Positions 55,336-64,000 of a stretch of DNA of 64,000 nucleotides are shown piece by piece. The notes beneath the pieces were generated by a model, which ran no database searches, had not been told where the DNA came from, and saw only the letters and a program-made list of their open reading frames with translations. Both the position numbers and the translations under genes were made by a program. This DNA comes from Gadus chalcogrammus (lineage: Eukaryota; Chordata; Actinopteri; Gadiformes; Gadidae), in NCBI RefSeq assembly GCF_026213295.1, contig NC_079427.1, positions 36,548,239-36,612,238 of the forward strand. Reading direction: 5' to 3'. How positions within the stretch are numbered: position 1 is the stretch's first letter; each line of letters starts with the position of its first letter.

Positions 55336-56001
55336 TGAAGGGAAAAACGGTCTGTCTAGTTACTGGATCAGATAAAATGAGACGGAGAGGTAATAAAGTC
55401 TGTCGGCACGAGGACCTTGGATTTATTAAGTAAAGTGGCAACGGTTATACAGAGTCATAAAGCGTGAGAAATCGAATATGTCTAAGTCCCTAATCAGCGC
55501 TGATGGTTCGTCCGGAGCTTCGCCTCCGTGGAAGGTCTGCTTCAGAAGAAGAAGGGTCATGAGTCCCTGTGTGATACAGTTTTATACTGTATCCTCCTCT
55601 CGATGAGGTGTGTGTGGTTCTGTGTGTTTTTGCTTGACCTTGGCTCCTAGGCCCTGGTGTATGCAAGTGTATCTTCTTGTGTTCCTACTAACGGGGAAGA
55701 GCTCCTCAGTGTCTCCTTTGTTCTCGAAGTATCTCTTGTGTGCTCGAAGTATCTCTTGTGTGATGAATTAATGTGGCTCTCCCGTTCTTGAGGATGACTG
55801 TTGCATTGTCTGAGTGTTTACCATTTGCCTGCTTGGGAAATGGGGCCTTGGCTCTGGCCTTGACCTGACTATATTATCATGTTTGTGTTATGTGTTAAAA
55901 GTTGACTATATTGTAATGTGACTGCCATGTGATGTGCTCATCAGGCTAGGGTAGGAGTTAGCTATATTTGTAATGTACTCAGCAGGTTATTTTGCCCAAC
56001 A
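55336..56001 (-). repeat. ERV-like 5' LTR
   Basis: Matches 48420-49085. Next to the primer-binding site on the minus strand. Confidence 0.95.
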
Positions 56002-56005
56002 CACT

Positions 56006-57856
56006 CTATCGAACGCCTTTTCAGCGTCTAAAGAGATAACTGCCTCAGGCAAGTGTTGACCGTCTGCGGAATGTATGATGTTTAAAAGTCTACGAATATT
56101 AAAAAAAGAGAGGCGTTTTTTAATAAAACCAGTTTGGTCAGGTGAAATAATCGAAGGGAGAATGATCTCTAGACGGTGAGCCAAGGCCTTAGCCAACAAT
56201 TTATAATCCACATTCAGGAGCGAAATAGGGCGAAATGACCCACAATTGAGGGGATCCTTATTCTTTTTCAGTAAAACCGAAATAGAAGCCTGACAAAGGG
56301 TTGGTGGAAGGTGGCCTTCGACAAAGGACTCTTCAAAAACTGATAGCAAGATTGGCAATAATTTATCTCCAAATTTTTTCAAAAATTCTAACGTAAATCC
56401 GTCAGGGCCTGGAGCTTTTGCATTCTGCATACTGTAAAGGGCCGTCCTAATTTCCTCCTTAGACATAGGTTTTTCCAATTGCTCCTTTAATAATACATTA
56501 ACTTGAGGTGGATTTAAGTTCTGAAAAAAGAGAAGAAGAGAAGAGTTTAGAAGGGTCATATATCACCTCAGAAGTATAAAGAGATGAATAAAACCTCTTA
56601 AATTCATCATTTATTTCCTGCTCATGATTAGAAATTTGACCATCATGCTTTCGGATGTTTGAAATGAGAGTAGAGGTCATAGACTGTCTAACCTGTTGAG
56701 CCAGGAATTTGCCAGCCTTATCAGAATGTTCATATAACCTCGATCGAGACTGGAGGAGGAGCTGTTCTGTATGGCGGGTAGTTATTAGGTCAAATTCTGT
56801 CTGCAGAGTCAATCTGTCCTTTAAAAAATCACGCGTGGGAGCAATTGAGTTCTTATAATCCAATTGTTTAATTTGGTCGGAAAGGTCTTTAAGACGCAGT
56901 TTTCTCGACCTGGCTTCCCAGGAGGTGTAAGAGATAATCTCCCCTCTTAAAACAGCTTTTAGGGATTCCCAGAGGGTGGATTTACTAACATCTGACGTAT
57001 CATTTATGGACAGGAAAATATCAATTTGCGTATTAATATACTTAACAAATGATTCATCCCCAAGCAAAACATTACTAAAACGCCAAGGACGCCGAGCAGA
57101 TTTCTTTGGAAAAGATATTTGTAAAACCACGGGCCCATGGTCAGAGATGACAATGCCCTCATATCTGCAGTCCTTAACCGAGGGCATTAGCTGGTTATCA
57201 ATTAAAAAGTAATCAATGCGGGAGTAGGAGTTATGTACTGGGGAAAAAAATGAATAATGCTTAGAATTGGGATGCAAGGAGCGCCAGGGTTCAGACATAT
57301 TATACATTTGTAGAAAAGCATTAATCGTCCTAGCTGATTTTGATATATTGTAGTTGGTGTTCGAGGAGCGATCCAGTATTGGGTCTAATACGCAGTTGAA
57401 ATCACCCCCTAAAATAAGCCTGTGTGTAGTTAAACAAGGTAATGAGGACAAGAATTTTTTCATAAACTGCACGTCGTCCCAATTTGGGGCATAAACACTG
57501 GCCAAGATTAGAGGTACATTATACAGGGTACCTGTGACCACAACAGATCTTCCCAGATGGTCTGCAGTAACCTTCTGCAAGATGAAAGGAGTATTCTTGT
57601 TAATAAGAATAGCAGCACCCCTAGATTTCACCTCAAAAATGGAATGATATAATTGCCCCACCCATCCTTTGCACAGTCTGTTATGGTCAGAGGACCTGAG
57701 ATGAGTTTCTTGGAGGAAAGCAACATCAACATCCATACTTCTTAAATGGGACAATACCCTGTTACGCTTATTAATATGATTTAGGCCTTTGGTGTTCCAA
57801 CTAATGCAATTTACTGTAATATTGTCAGCCATTATTTCTTTGCCGCCAACAATCAA
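56006..57856 (-). pseudogene. L1 ORF2, N-terminal part (endonuclease and start of reverse transcriptase)
   Basis: ATG at 57856. Residues about 10-240 form the APE-like endonuclease: NCISWNTKGL, FLQETHL (catalytic Glu), GGDFN, YSRIDYFLID and SDHGPV (catalytic His). A frameshift between 56498 and 56559 leads to the reverse-transcriptase start: KAPGPDGFTLEFLK, FRPISLLNVDYK and the motif A core LDAEKAFDRV. The homology stops at the LTR border, three codons after the motif A Asp, and resumes at 48418. Only the one frameshift and the insertion break this half. Confidence 0.9.
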
Positions 57857-58610
57857 CCATGCTCATCAGAGCATGGCCGATTGTTATGTTATTAGTAGGG
57901 TACTGAAGGATGTTACAGCATTTTGTAAATGACACTGCCACACACACATTCAAGCTAAAAGAGTAAAGAAGTGTACAAACATAAAACACATAGTTCCCCC
58001 CACCCACACCCTCCCAGCCCAAAAAACAAATTACCCCTCCCCAAACGAGAGGTAAAAAACCCTGGGAACACTTGGTCATTTTCCGTTTTGCTGCCATAGG
58101 CAGTTAACAACCATAGAAACCCTGCTCCTTTCACATACGTTTTTGTAGTCACAACTTATAAAATAAAATATAACACCCACCACTGACAATGGACAAATGC
58201 AATAAAAGAGAGAAGCGGCCATAACAGGGTAAAACAAAAATAAAGAACATTAGCAAGATAAGTAAGCGAATAAACCGGTACATTTTTCTGGCCCTTCTGA
58301 AACGTGGGTCTAGTTCTTTATCGGCAACATGTTCAAATTGAGTAAGGAAAACAATAACATGCTGATACCTTACTTTGGAGAAGATGTGCGCCAACCAAAC
58401 TGGTAGGTAGATGCCGACTGTCCTCTACTGGTGATAACAAATAATAGTCTCTCCACTCACGGTCCATAATAAATTCTCCTTTTTCCTTCCATCTCCATAA
58501 GAAAATAAATAAACCGGGAGGGAAAAACTAAAAGTATGAACATTAGGTAGGTTACAGTCCAGTATGAGGGATCAGCACACAGCGCAGGGAACCGCAGCGT
58601 CTACCTTCGT
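57857..58610 (-). other. L1 inter-ORF region
   Basis: About 750 bp between ORF1 and ORF2 without a convincing frame. Confidence 0.6.
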
Positions 58611-59374
58611 TTAAGTCTCCAAAGAGGGACGAGTGCGTTTGGCAAGGAAGGTTTCCACATCCGCGGGTGCCTTAAAGGAATGTGCAACTCCGTCGTGGAC
58701 AAGACGTAGCTCCGCTGGATGGTAGAGACCGTATGTAATGCCCGCCTCTCTGAGTTTGGCCTTGACTGGGGTAAACGCCGCTCTGCGGCGGCTAAGCTCG
58801 GCGCTCATGTCTGGGAATATATGCACCCTTGCCCCTCTGAATTTGAGCTCACCCTTGTTCCTGGATACTTGGAGAATCTTTTCCTTATCCGAGTAGTAGT
58901 GCAGCCGAACTATCATGGGTCTGGGACGGTCGCCGGGTTTGGGTTTAGGAGCCGGGATCTGTGAGCGCGGTCCAGCACCAAAGGATCAGTTATCTCGTCG
59001 CCCAGAACGCAGGTAAAAAACGAGGCCATGAATGCAGTGGGCTTTCCATTTTCAACACCCTCAGGTACTCCAATAATCCTCAGATTTTGACGGCGGCTTC
59101 TGTTCTCCAAGTCATCATTCCGGTCTTTCAGTTTCCCCACCTCTTGTTTGAGATCCAATATGGTTTTATCCAGCCCTGTAATGCTAGAATCATGCCGGTT
59201 GAGCGCGCCCTCGATATCCCGAATAGTGGTGGCCGTCTCGGTCTGGGCTGAGCGCAGAGATGACATCTCGGCTCGGAATTCCGTTTTTAGAGAGGCGATA
59301 TCAGCTTTGGTGTCCTGCCGAAGGGCTGCTATGTCTTCTTTAATTAATATCCCGGATTTACTTGAATAACACAT
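58611..59374 (-). pseudogene. L1 ORF1-like RNA-binding protein, one frameshift
   Basis: 58913-59374 encodes a coiled-coil N-terminus (heptads from LIKEDIAALR to EVGKLKDRNDDLENRSRR) and the start of the RRM-like domain (NLRIIGVPEG...LDRAHR). A frameshift at about 58915 moves the rest (58611-58916) into another frame: RPMIVRLHYYSDKEKILQ, the usual ORF1 junction, and the C-terminal domain. ORF1p forms trimers on LINE RNA. Together the two frames are about 254 residues, short of some L1 ORF1 proteins, so the N-terminus may begin further upstream or be truncated. Confidence 0.85.
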
Positions 59375-59390
59375 TTTAAAACAACCATAC

Positions 59391-60146
59391 CAGACTATGT
59401 TTGTTATTGTGTAGTGTTGCTTGGTTGCGAGTGCAACCCGTTATTTCTGAATCGCTGCATTGATAATGGTACTGTTGATCTTCTTTAAGCCGGTTGTTTT
59501 ACAGGCCACCTGTTACTGACACGACGACGATGGAGAACCTGTTTGGAGGCTCCCATTATGTAGGAGTAACCTCTCTGAGTTGAGCCCTTCACAAGGAGGG
59601 ACGAGTCTTGGGTTCATGAATTACAGGCCCGACGGCGACAGAAGAAACAATGGCTACGATAATAACAACGCCCAAAACCACCCACGTGCGAACCAATCCA
59701 CGAAGATCACCTGAACCACCCGAATCCATGCTAGGCTATCAATAATCTTGCATTTTTTAAAATTGTATTATGACTACCAATTTTTACTTTACTTTTGCAC
59801 ATGATGAAAATTGTATGACCTTGTAGCACATGACCAAAAGTATTAGCTCAGGATTTCTATGAATAGTTTTGTTTGTGTGCTGTTTGGCCATGTGATTGTA
59901 TGATAACAAGATTTATGTTCATTGTTGTATTGTTAAATAATGACCTGTATTCCCAATGAGACCCACAAGGTGAATGACGTCTCAGTATTATGAGCGCATT
60001 GTGGTTTTTTTCCTCTATTCAAGAGTTTTCCACACGGTTGATGGTGTTGATGATTGATCCTAATTTGACTATGTTTTCGGTGTGGTAAATGGTGTTTATG
60101 ATTTAAAATATTATTGTATGGTCATCTAAGATGACCAAGGAGGGAT
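59391..60146 (+). other. L1 5' region or internal 3' part of LTR element
   Basis: No clear frame. A purine-rich ACCAAGGAGGGAT (60134-60146) directly precedes the LTR at 60147, which fits a polypurine tract, so the right part is probably internal DNA of a plus-strand LTR element into which the L1 inserted. Confidence 0.4.
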
Positions 60147-60601
60147 TGTTACGTATTTTAAGAATCTAAGCTACCCACACATAGACCAAAATGAAGCAGG
60201 ACCAAACATATAAGCCGTAAATACTATACATAGCCACAAGGGGAGCAATACCTTATTGGAGGCTGCTCCAGCCACAGATAGCAGCACTTTTATATATACG
60301 AAGAAGCCGAAGCCATTACGGCACCCCGGCCACGCCCACTAGGCCACGCCCACTTGACGGTCTCTACCTGAGGACCGGGGGGGAAGAGCCCCAGAGATTT
60401 TTCACCGACACCCGCGAAGGGTCACGGGCCTCTGCCCGTGGCCCATAGTAGCCAGAGTTATTATCTCTCACACGTGTTCCACTCTTTAGCTACAATTCCC
60501 TCCGTATAGCTTCACTTACCATGCCGAAACATGCCGACTTTATAATAAATGAAGTGAGTTAAAGCAACCCGGGATTGGACAACTTTCTTCGAGAATATGC
60601 A
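60147..60601 (+). mobile_element. LTR, family 'A', complete
   Basis: TGTTACGTATTTTAAG... to ...GAGAATATGCA, 455 bp. Contains CACGCCCACT repeats, TATATATAC near 60291 (TATA-like), CTCACACGTGT and AATAAA near 60543 (ATAATAAATG). It is homologous to 5792-6860 (with MITE), 45902-46105, 1295-2165 and 61269-63117. The preceding polypurine tract suggests a 3' LTR. Confidence 0.8.
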
Positions 60602-61062
60602 ACAATAGTTATGACGAAGAGGGAACGCTCCATTCACTTGCATGGACAGCGTCTCTGGTTGCTAAGCAACCTCAACGTCTTGGCGGACTATCTGCCGATC
60701 AACACTACGAATGCTGGAAACAAACCAGACACACCATGTGAAGTTATTTAACCCGATTATTGTTATTTATATCCGAGATTATTTAATCTAACCCGATCTA
60801 AACTATATCATGCATCCAAACACGGCGGCGTTTGGGTTTCCTACCTCGGACTCCTAAATCCAGCGCAGCCACAGGCGCGTTGGCGTGTTGAACCATTTTT
60901 GTGACACACAATGATCAAGCGTCAAGTTAGGCACGTTACACGCGTTTGGTGTGGCCGTAGCATTATGTGGTTTCACCCAAAAAATCGGCTTCGTGTGGAC
61001 GGGGCCAAGAAGGCGAACATCACGTCACCAAGTCACCAAGACAGAGAGACAGCGCCAGGCGA
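60602..61062. other. Repeat shared with 27400-27600, then unassigned
   Basis: 60640-60760 matches the repeat near the minus-strand hAT. The rest (to 61062) has no recognised frame and precedes the pogo fragment. Confidence 0.45.
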
Positions 61063-61268
61063 CTTACGCCACTATCTGCCAATGGATCGTGGATGCCTGA
61101 GCTGATATAACAGTCTCAACTGTGGTCCAAGCTTTCACGAAGGCAGGAATAATCACTGAACTGCCAGGCAACAGCAGCGACACTGACTCGGATAATGACG
61201 AGAGGGATCCGGGCATGTTGGATGCCGTACTCGCCCAACTTTTCAATTCGGACACACAAGAATTCGAG
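61063..61268 (+). pseudogene. pogo-like transposase C-terminal fragment
   Basis: The frame through 61071-61268 reads ...CQWIVDA, TGA (61098-61100), ADITVSTVVQAFTKAGIITE and an acidic tail. W-I-V-D-A-W...F-x-K-A-G-I is the typical end of pogo/Tigger-type transposases, with TGA in place of the conserved Trp. No catalytic region remains. Confidence 0.6.
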
Positions 61269-61728
61269 GGATTCGTAGACGGTATTTCTCTCACACGCGT
61301 TAGATACAATTCCCTCCCTTAAAGGGACTCTGACCTTTGTTGCATTTGAGAATTACAGCACATTCAAATCATCCCGCCTTCCTCCAATGCCCCACCCCCT
61401 AAGCGTACAAAACGAAGCGTTATTTTTTAGAGTACTGTAACGACCTCGCCGGTGACATAATGATGTCGAGTCATTAGTAGTTGAAGGTAGTTTTAATGAA
61501 CCAAAACCAGGTCACTGAAACCCGTAACATTGTAACCAACGGCAGAAAACCGACACAAAACAAACCCCGGTTACCCCGGCAACCGCCAACACCGCCAACC
61601 AAGGCCCTCCCCCAGCTGACCTAATGATTCGCCCCCACGCTGATTGACAAAAAGAACATTACAATACATACACATAGAACAACTGGCATAGCGGACAACG
61701 AAATATAATGTAACACATAACACACAAA

Positions 61729-62682
61729 CTATTTAACTGTCCCAGGGACGCTACAGTACAAAAGTTCTAGACTCCCATGGGTTATGTTTAGACTACCATG
61801 GGTTATGTTTAGACTCCCAGGGGTCATAATATCTACCAGGGGTCTAGTAAACAAGAAATTTAGCAGGTGGCTCACTGTAATTTTATGGGCTTCGTGCGAT
61901 ACCGTTTTGAGGCCCCATGTTGAAGGACAGTGGTCCCACTGAGTATAAGAAAGGTGTATGAGCATTACAAACAGAGTAGCGGGACAACGTAGCGTCTGAG
62001 GCCGAAATGGGTCCCCTAATCGGACTGAATGGTGCGGTTGGGTGCCAACGGTCTGGAGGTCTTCCTGTAGCTCCAGAGTAGCGGGACAACGTCGCGTCTG
62101 AGTCCGAAATGGGTCCCGTAATCGGACTGAGTGGTGCGGTTGGGTGCCAACGTTCTGGAGGTCTTCCTGTAGCTCCAGAGTAGCGGGACAACGTCGCGTC
62201 TGAGTCCGAAATGGGTCCCGTAATCGGACTGAGTGGTGCGGTTGGGTGCCAACGGTCTGGAGGTCTTCCTGTAGCTCCAGAGTAGCGGGACAACGTCGCG
62301 TCTGAGTCCGAAATGGGTCCCGTAATCGGACTGAGTGGTGCGGTTGGGTGCCAACGGTCTGGAGGTCTTCCCGGAGCTCCAGAGTAGCGGGACAACTTCG
62401 CGTCTGAGTCCGAAACGGGTCCCCTAATCGGACTGAGTGGTGCGGTTGGTTGCCAACGGTCTGGAGGTCCTGAGAATCATCCAGGGGAGCGGGACCACTT
62501 GGCTTCTGAGGCCGAATCGGGTCCCCTTGTCGGACTGAATGGTGCAGTTGGTGGCCAACAGTCTGGAGGTCTTCCTGAGGCTCCAGAGGAGGGTAACTCT
62601 GTGAGTCTGAGTCCGAGATGAGTCCCCTAATTGGACTGAATGGTGCAGTTTCAGTACGCCGTGGACCACTTTCGTCTGCCAT
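61729..62682 (-). CDS. Tandem-repeat protein frame, unassigned
   Basis: ATG at 62682, 317 codons, stop at 61729. After about 30 residues (MADESGPRRTETAPF...) come six-plus repeats of exactly 34 residues (DLQTVG.QPHHSVRL.DPFR, then TQTRRCPATLELQE), followed by a different C-terminus of about 95 residues with three NITHGSL-type repeats. Repeats match 102 bp DNA units, and the frame is open through all of them. A second frame (61883-62395) is also open because the unit length is a multiple of 3, so openness alone does not prove coding. The repeats are basic with His, Cys and Pro but no known domain. It lies alone in a TTAA element. Confidence 0.35.
   Translation of the reverse strand: MADESGPRRTETAPFSPIRGLISDSDSQSYPPLEPQEDLQTVGHQLHHSVRQGDPIRPQKPSGPAPLDDSQDLQTVGNQPHHSVRLGDPFRTQTRSCPATLELREDLQTVGTQPHHSVRLRDPFRTQTRRCPATLELQEDLQTVGTQPHHSVRLRDPFRTQTRRCPATLELQEDLQNVGTQPHHSVRLRDPFRTQTRRCPATLELQEDLQTVGTQPHHSVRLGDPFRPQTLRCPATLFVMLIHLSYTQWDHCPSTWGLKTVSHEAHKITVSHLLNFLFTRPLVDIMTPGSLNITHGSLNITHGSLELLYCSVPGTVK
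61985..62640. repeat. 102 bp minisatellite, six units plus a partial
   Basis: GTCTGGAGGT recurs at 62051, 62153 (GTTCTGGAGGT), 62255, 62357, 62459 and 62561, an exact 102 bp step. The four left units are nearly identical, and the two right ones are more diverged (CATCCAGGGGAGC, GAGGCCGAATCGG). Confidence 0.95.
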
Positions 62683-63122
62683 CGTCAGTCGCTACTCGCT
62701 ACTGTCTGCCGTGGAATCAAAACAAACCCTCTAGTTGAGGACGCGCCTTGATGACGCGGGCCCGAATGCGCCACAAGAAGCAGACGGAAAACCTTATATA
62801 TCCATGCAGCAAACAGACAGGTCTGTCGGCCAATAAGGTCATTCGGTCCGAAGAATTTTATTGGTTGAAGTTTTCACTAAATATTATGAGAGTAAAATAA
62901 TTGTTTGTTTTTACTCCTGGTGGGTCTGTCTTGCATATTAGAGTGTTATTACCTTATTAATACCAATTTAACCTTATCCAAAAAAAGTGTAAAAATGCAA
63001 CAAAGGTAAGAGTCCCTTTAAGCTTCATAGTAACCATACCGAAACATGCCTACTTTAACAAATAAAGTGAGTTAAAAGCGACCAAGGATTGGACCACTTT
63101 CTTCAAGAAATAACGCATCAAT

Positions 63123-63136
63123 TGGAGACCCTGACG
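63123..63136 (+). promoter_or_regulatory. Primer-binding site, tRNA-Trp type
   Basis: TGGAGACCCTGACG differs at two positions from the exact tRNA-Trp complement. It follows the LTR end by a few bases on the plus strand. Confidence 0.7.
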
Positions 63137-64000
63137 TTTGGAAGAAAGTCCCGAGGTAAGAGGCTGGGAGATTCCCGGCGGGCGCAACGCTAAACAACTC
63201 TTCCACAGGCCACAAACGTATAAGGTAAGCAGAACCCATTGTCTTAAAGATTGAATCTGCAATAGGAACATTTAGGTGTAAGAGTTTGTTTTAGCCACCG
63301 TCCGGTCGTGCTGCTCCGGAGGCCTAGACCTCGAATTAAAAAGAACGGTCGCAGAGAACGCTGAAGGAGATTTAATTGGAATAATCATATAGAGGAGGCT
63401 AAGGGCTGGAATTGTATTAGTGGGAATGTTGATAGACGGTATCCATCCCATATAGGCCTTGGCCAGGCCTAATGTTTGTACCGTACGGAGATGTATTACA
63501 GCGGTTTATTTGTTATTTGTTTATACCCATTAGGAGACATTAATGCTGGATCATGGTTAGATAGTGAGGAGACGGATTACTCACATGTGTATTGTTATAA
63601 CCGACTATTTGGGTTGATCGCCATTACGGAGCATTGCAGCTGGTTGGAATAGTCTATTACTTTATTAATCGGTTTCATATTCTTCCGTTGGCTTGGGATT
63701 AGTTTCCCTGGAGGCGGTTAGACATGCTATATCGTCGATACGGGTGCGTATGATATGTTATATCGGTGCTCCCAGCACGGAAGCTGTGCGTGAGTTGCAG
63801 CGTCTTTTTCTAAGTCATCTTTTTTCCGTAGGTGAGGTGGAAGACTGCGTGTTTGACCCACTTGCATTGCAAGCCTAACTGACCCACCGTGGACATAAAC
63901 ACTAACTGTCTTCTTTTCTTTCCTACAATAATCCAATACGATGTGTTTGTCTCAGTGTTAATTTGGACAATTTGCAGCGTACTTTTGTTTAAGTCTACAG
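63137..64000 (+). other. ERV-like leader and internal start, runs off the window
   Basis: The AAGGTAAGCAGAACCCATTG word near 63220 matches the leaders at 5680 and 55200 and includes a good GTAAGC donor. A 61-codon frame at 63693-63878 (MGLVSLEAVRHAIS...) could be the start of a gag-like protein, but I see no motif in it. The element continues beyond 64000. Confidence 0.45.

Larger units (their letters stand above)
48420..56001 (-). mobile_element. Gamma-type endogenous retrovirus-like element, defective
   Basis: The LTRs at 48420-49085 and 55336-56001 are each 666 bp and appear almost identical, so the insertion is young or recently homogenised. CACT flanks both ends (48416-48419, 56002-56005). 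It carries a tRNA-Trp primer-binding site, a polypurine tract, an integrase remnant and an envelope transmembrane remnant in minus-strand order. Gag, protease and reverse transcriptase are not recognisable, and 51520-54360 is mostly non-coding and repeat-rich. It splits L1 ORF2. Confidence 0.9.
46178..59390 (-). mobile_element. L1-type LINE, near full length, split by an ERV-like insertion
   Basis: Minus strand. The 3' end carries a poly(A) tail (poly-T at about 46178-46191 on the plus strand) preceded by a 3' untranslated region with an AAC/GTT repeat (46327-46352). ORF2 and ORF1 follow at higher coordinates. Without the 48420-56001 insertion it would be about 5.6 kb. No target duplication could be matched by eye between the two ends, so the 5' border (about 59390) is uncertain. 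Confidence 0.85.
61323..63017. mobile_element. TTAA-flanked element with tandem-repeat ORF
   Basis: AGGGACTCTGACCTTTGTTG at the left and its near complement (CAACAAAGGTAAGAGTCCCT) at the right, with TTAA on both sides (61319-61322, 63018-63021). The related LTR at 1386-1389 shows the intact single TTAA, so the insertion and duplication are directly confirmed. It is 1,695 bp long with no transposase; a 317-codon frame runs on the minus strand. Confidence 0.9.
61269..63117 (+). mobile_element. 5' LTR fragment, family 'A', split by a TTAA element
   Basis: GGTATTTCTCTCACACGCGT + TAGATACAATTCCCTCCC (61281-61318) and GCTTCATAGTAACCATACCG (63022 on) through to the end at about 63117 are the two halves of an LTR 3' portion closest to the fragment at 1295-1460. 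The left part of the LTR is missing. A primer-binding site follows at 63123. Confidence 0.8.

Noticed and set aside
61883..62395. 170-codon second minus-strand frame over the 102 bp repeats
   Set aside because: Open only because the unit is a multiple of three; it lacks the unique N-terminus and tail of the longer frame.
1..64000. Bacterial-style operons, riboswitches, tRNA or rRNA genes
   Set aside because: Nothing in the sequence supports them; splice signals, LINEs and fish-type transposons indicate a vertebrate genome.

Overview
The window looks like vertebrate nuclear DNA, most likely from a teleost fish. It has no dense bacterial-type gene layout, and the candidate exons have GT/AG borders. 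Long TG, AT and GA microsatellites are common. The recognisable proteins are all transposon or retroelement proteins of the kinds that fill fish genomes: L1, BEL/Pao, hAT, pogo, P/THAP, IS4EU/ISL2EU-like and gamma-type endogenous retrovirus. I found no convincing host single-copy gene, tRNA, rRNA or CRISPR array. Essentially every protein similarity is a relic with frameshifts, stops or nested insertions.

Layout. 1-6860: GA-rich duplicated DNA, an LTR fragment split by a GC-rich TIR element, a retroelement-like 3' end with a small membrane-protein frame, a 130 bp minisatellite, and a minus-strand LTR (5792-6860) with a tRNA-Trp-type primer-binding site and a hAT-type MITE inside it. 7343-9520: a three-exon THAP-domain gene relic and a TTF-zinc-finger hAT start. 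10574-12128: a repeat with internal ~0.55 kb units. 14807-15115: a fold-back MITE. 15277-23901: a BED-finger hAT transposase gene broken by three insertions (15709-16161, 17376-18104, and a 5.2 kb fold-back element at 18282-23527). 25060-27320: a second hAT transposase on the minus strand, split by a second copy of the GC-rich TIR element. 27830-28510: LINE reverse-transcriptase remnants. 28530-33415: a BEL/Pao element carrying a small LINE insertion and lacking the 3' part of pol. 33570-35240: an IS4EU/ISL2EU-like transposase with a mutated splice donor. 35489-37275: a pogo-like element with a TA duplication. 37722-38304: a solo LTR with a 5 bp duplication. 38804-42973: a P-type THAP transposon with ~575 bp inverted termini and two related MITEs. 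43274-45243: a TTAA-flanked element containing a ~1.2 kb palindrome. 46178-59390: an L1 element (minus strand) whose ORF2 is interrupted by a 7.6 kb endogenous retrovirus-like element (48420-56001; identical-length LTRs, 4 bp duplication). 60147-64000: LTR of a second ERV family, a pogo fragment, and another LTR with primer-binding site, itself split by a TTAA element with a 34-residue tandem-repeat ORF.

The region is best read as an archive of nested insertions, not as an operating pathway. The order of events can be read from target duplications and from related copies elsewhere in the window that preserve the empty site. No previously undescribed functional system was proven. The strongest candidates for a second look are the 5.2 kb fold-back element, the TTAA element with the exactly 102 bp in-frame repeats, the THAP/P element with long inverted repeats, and the unassigned membrane-protein frame near 3.3 kb.
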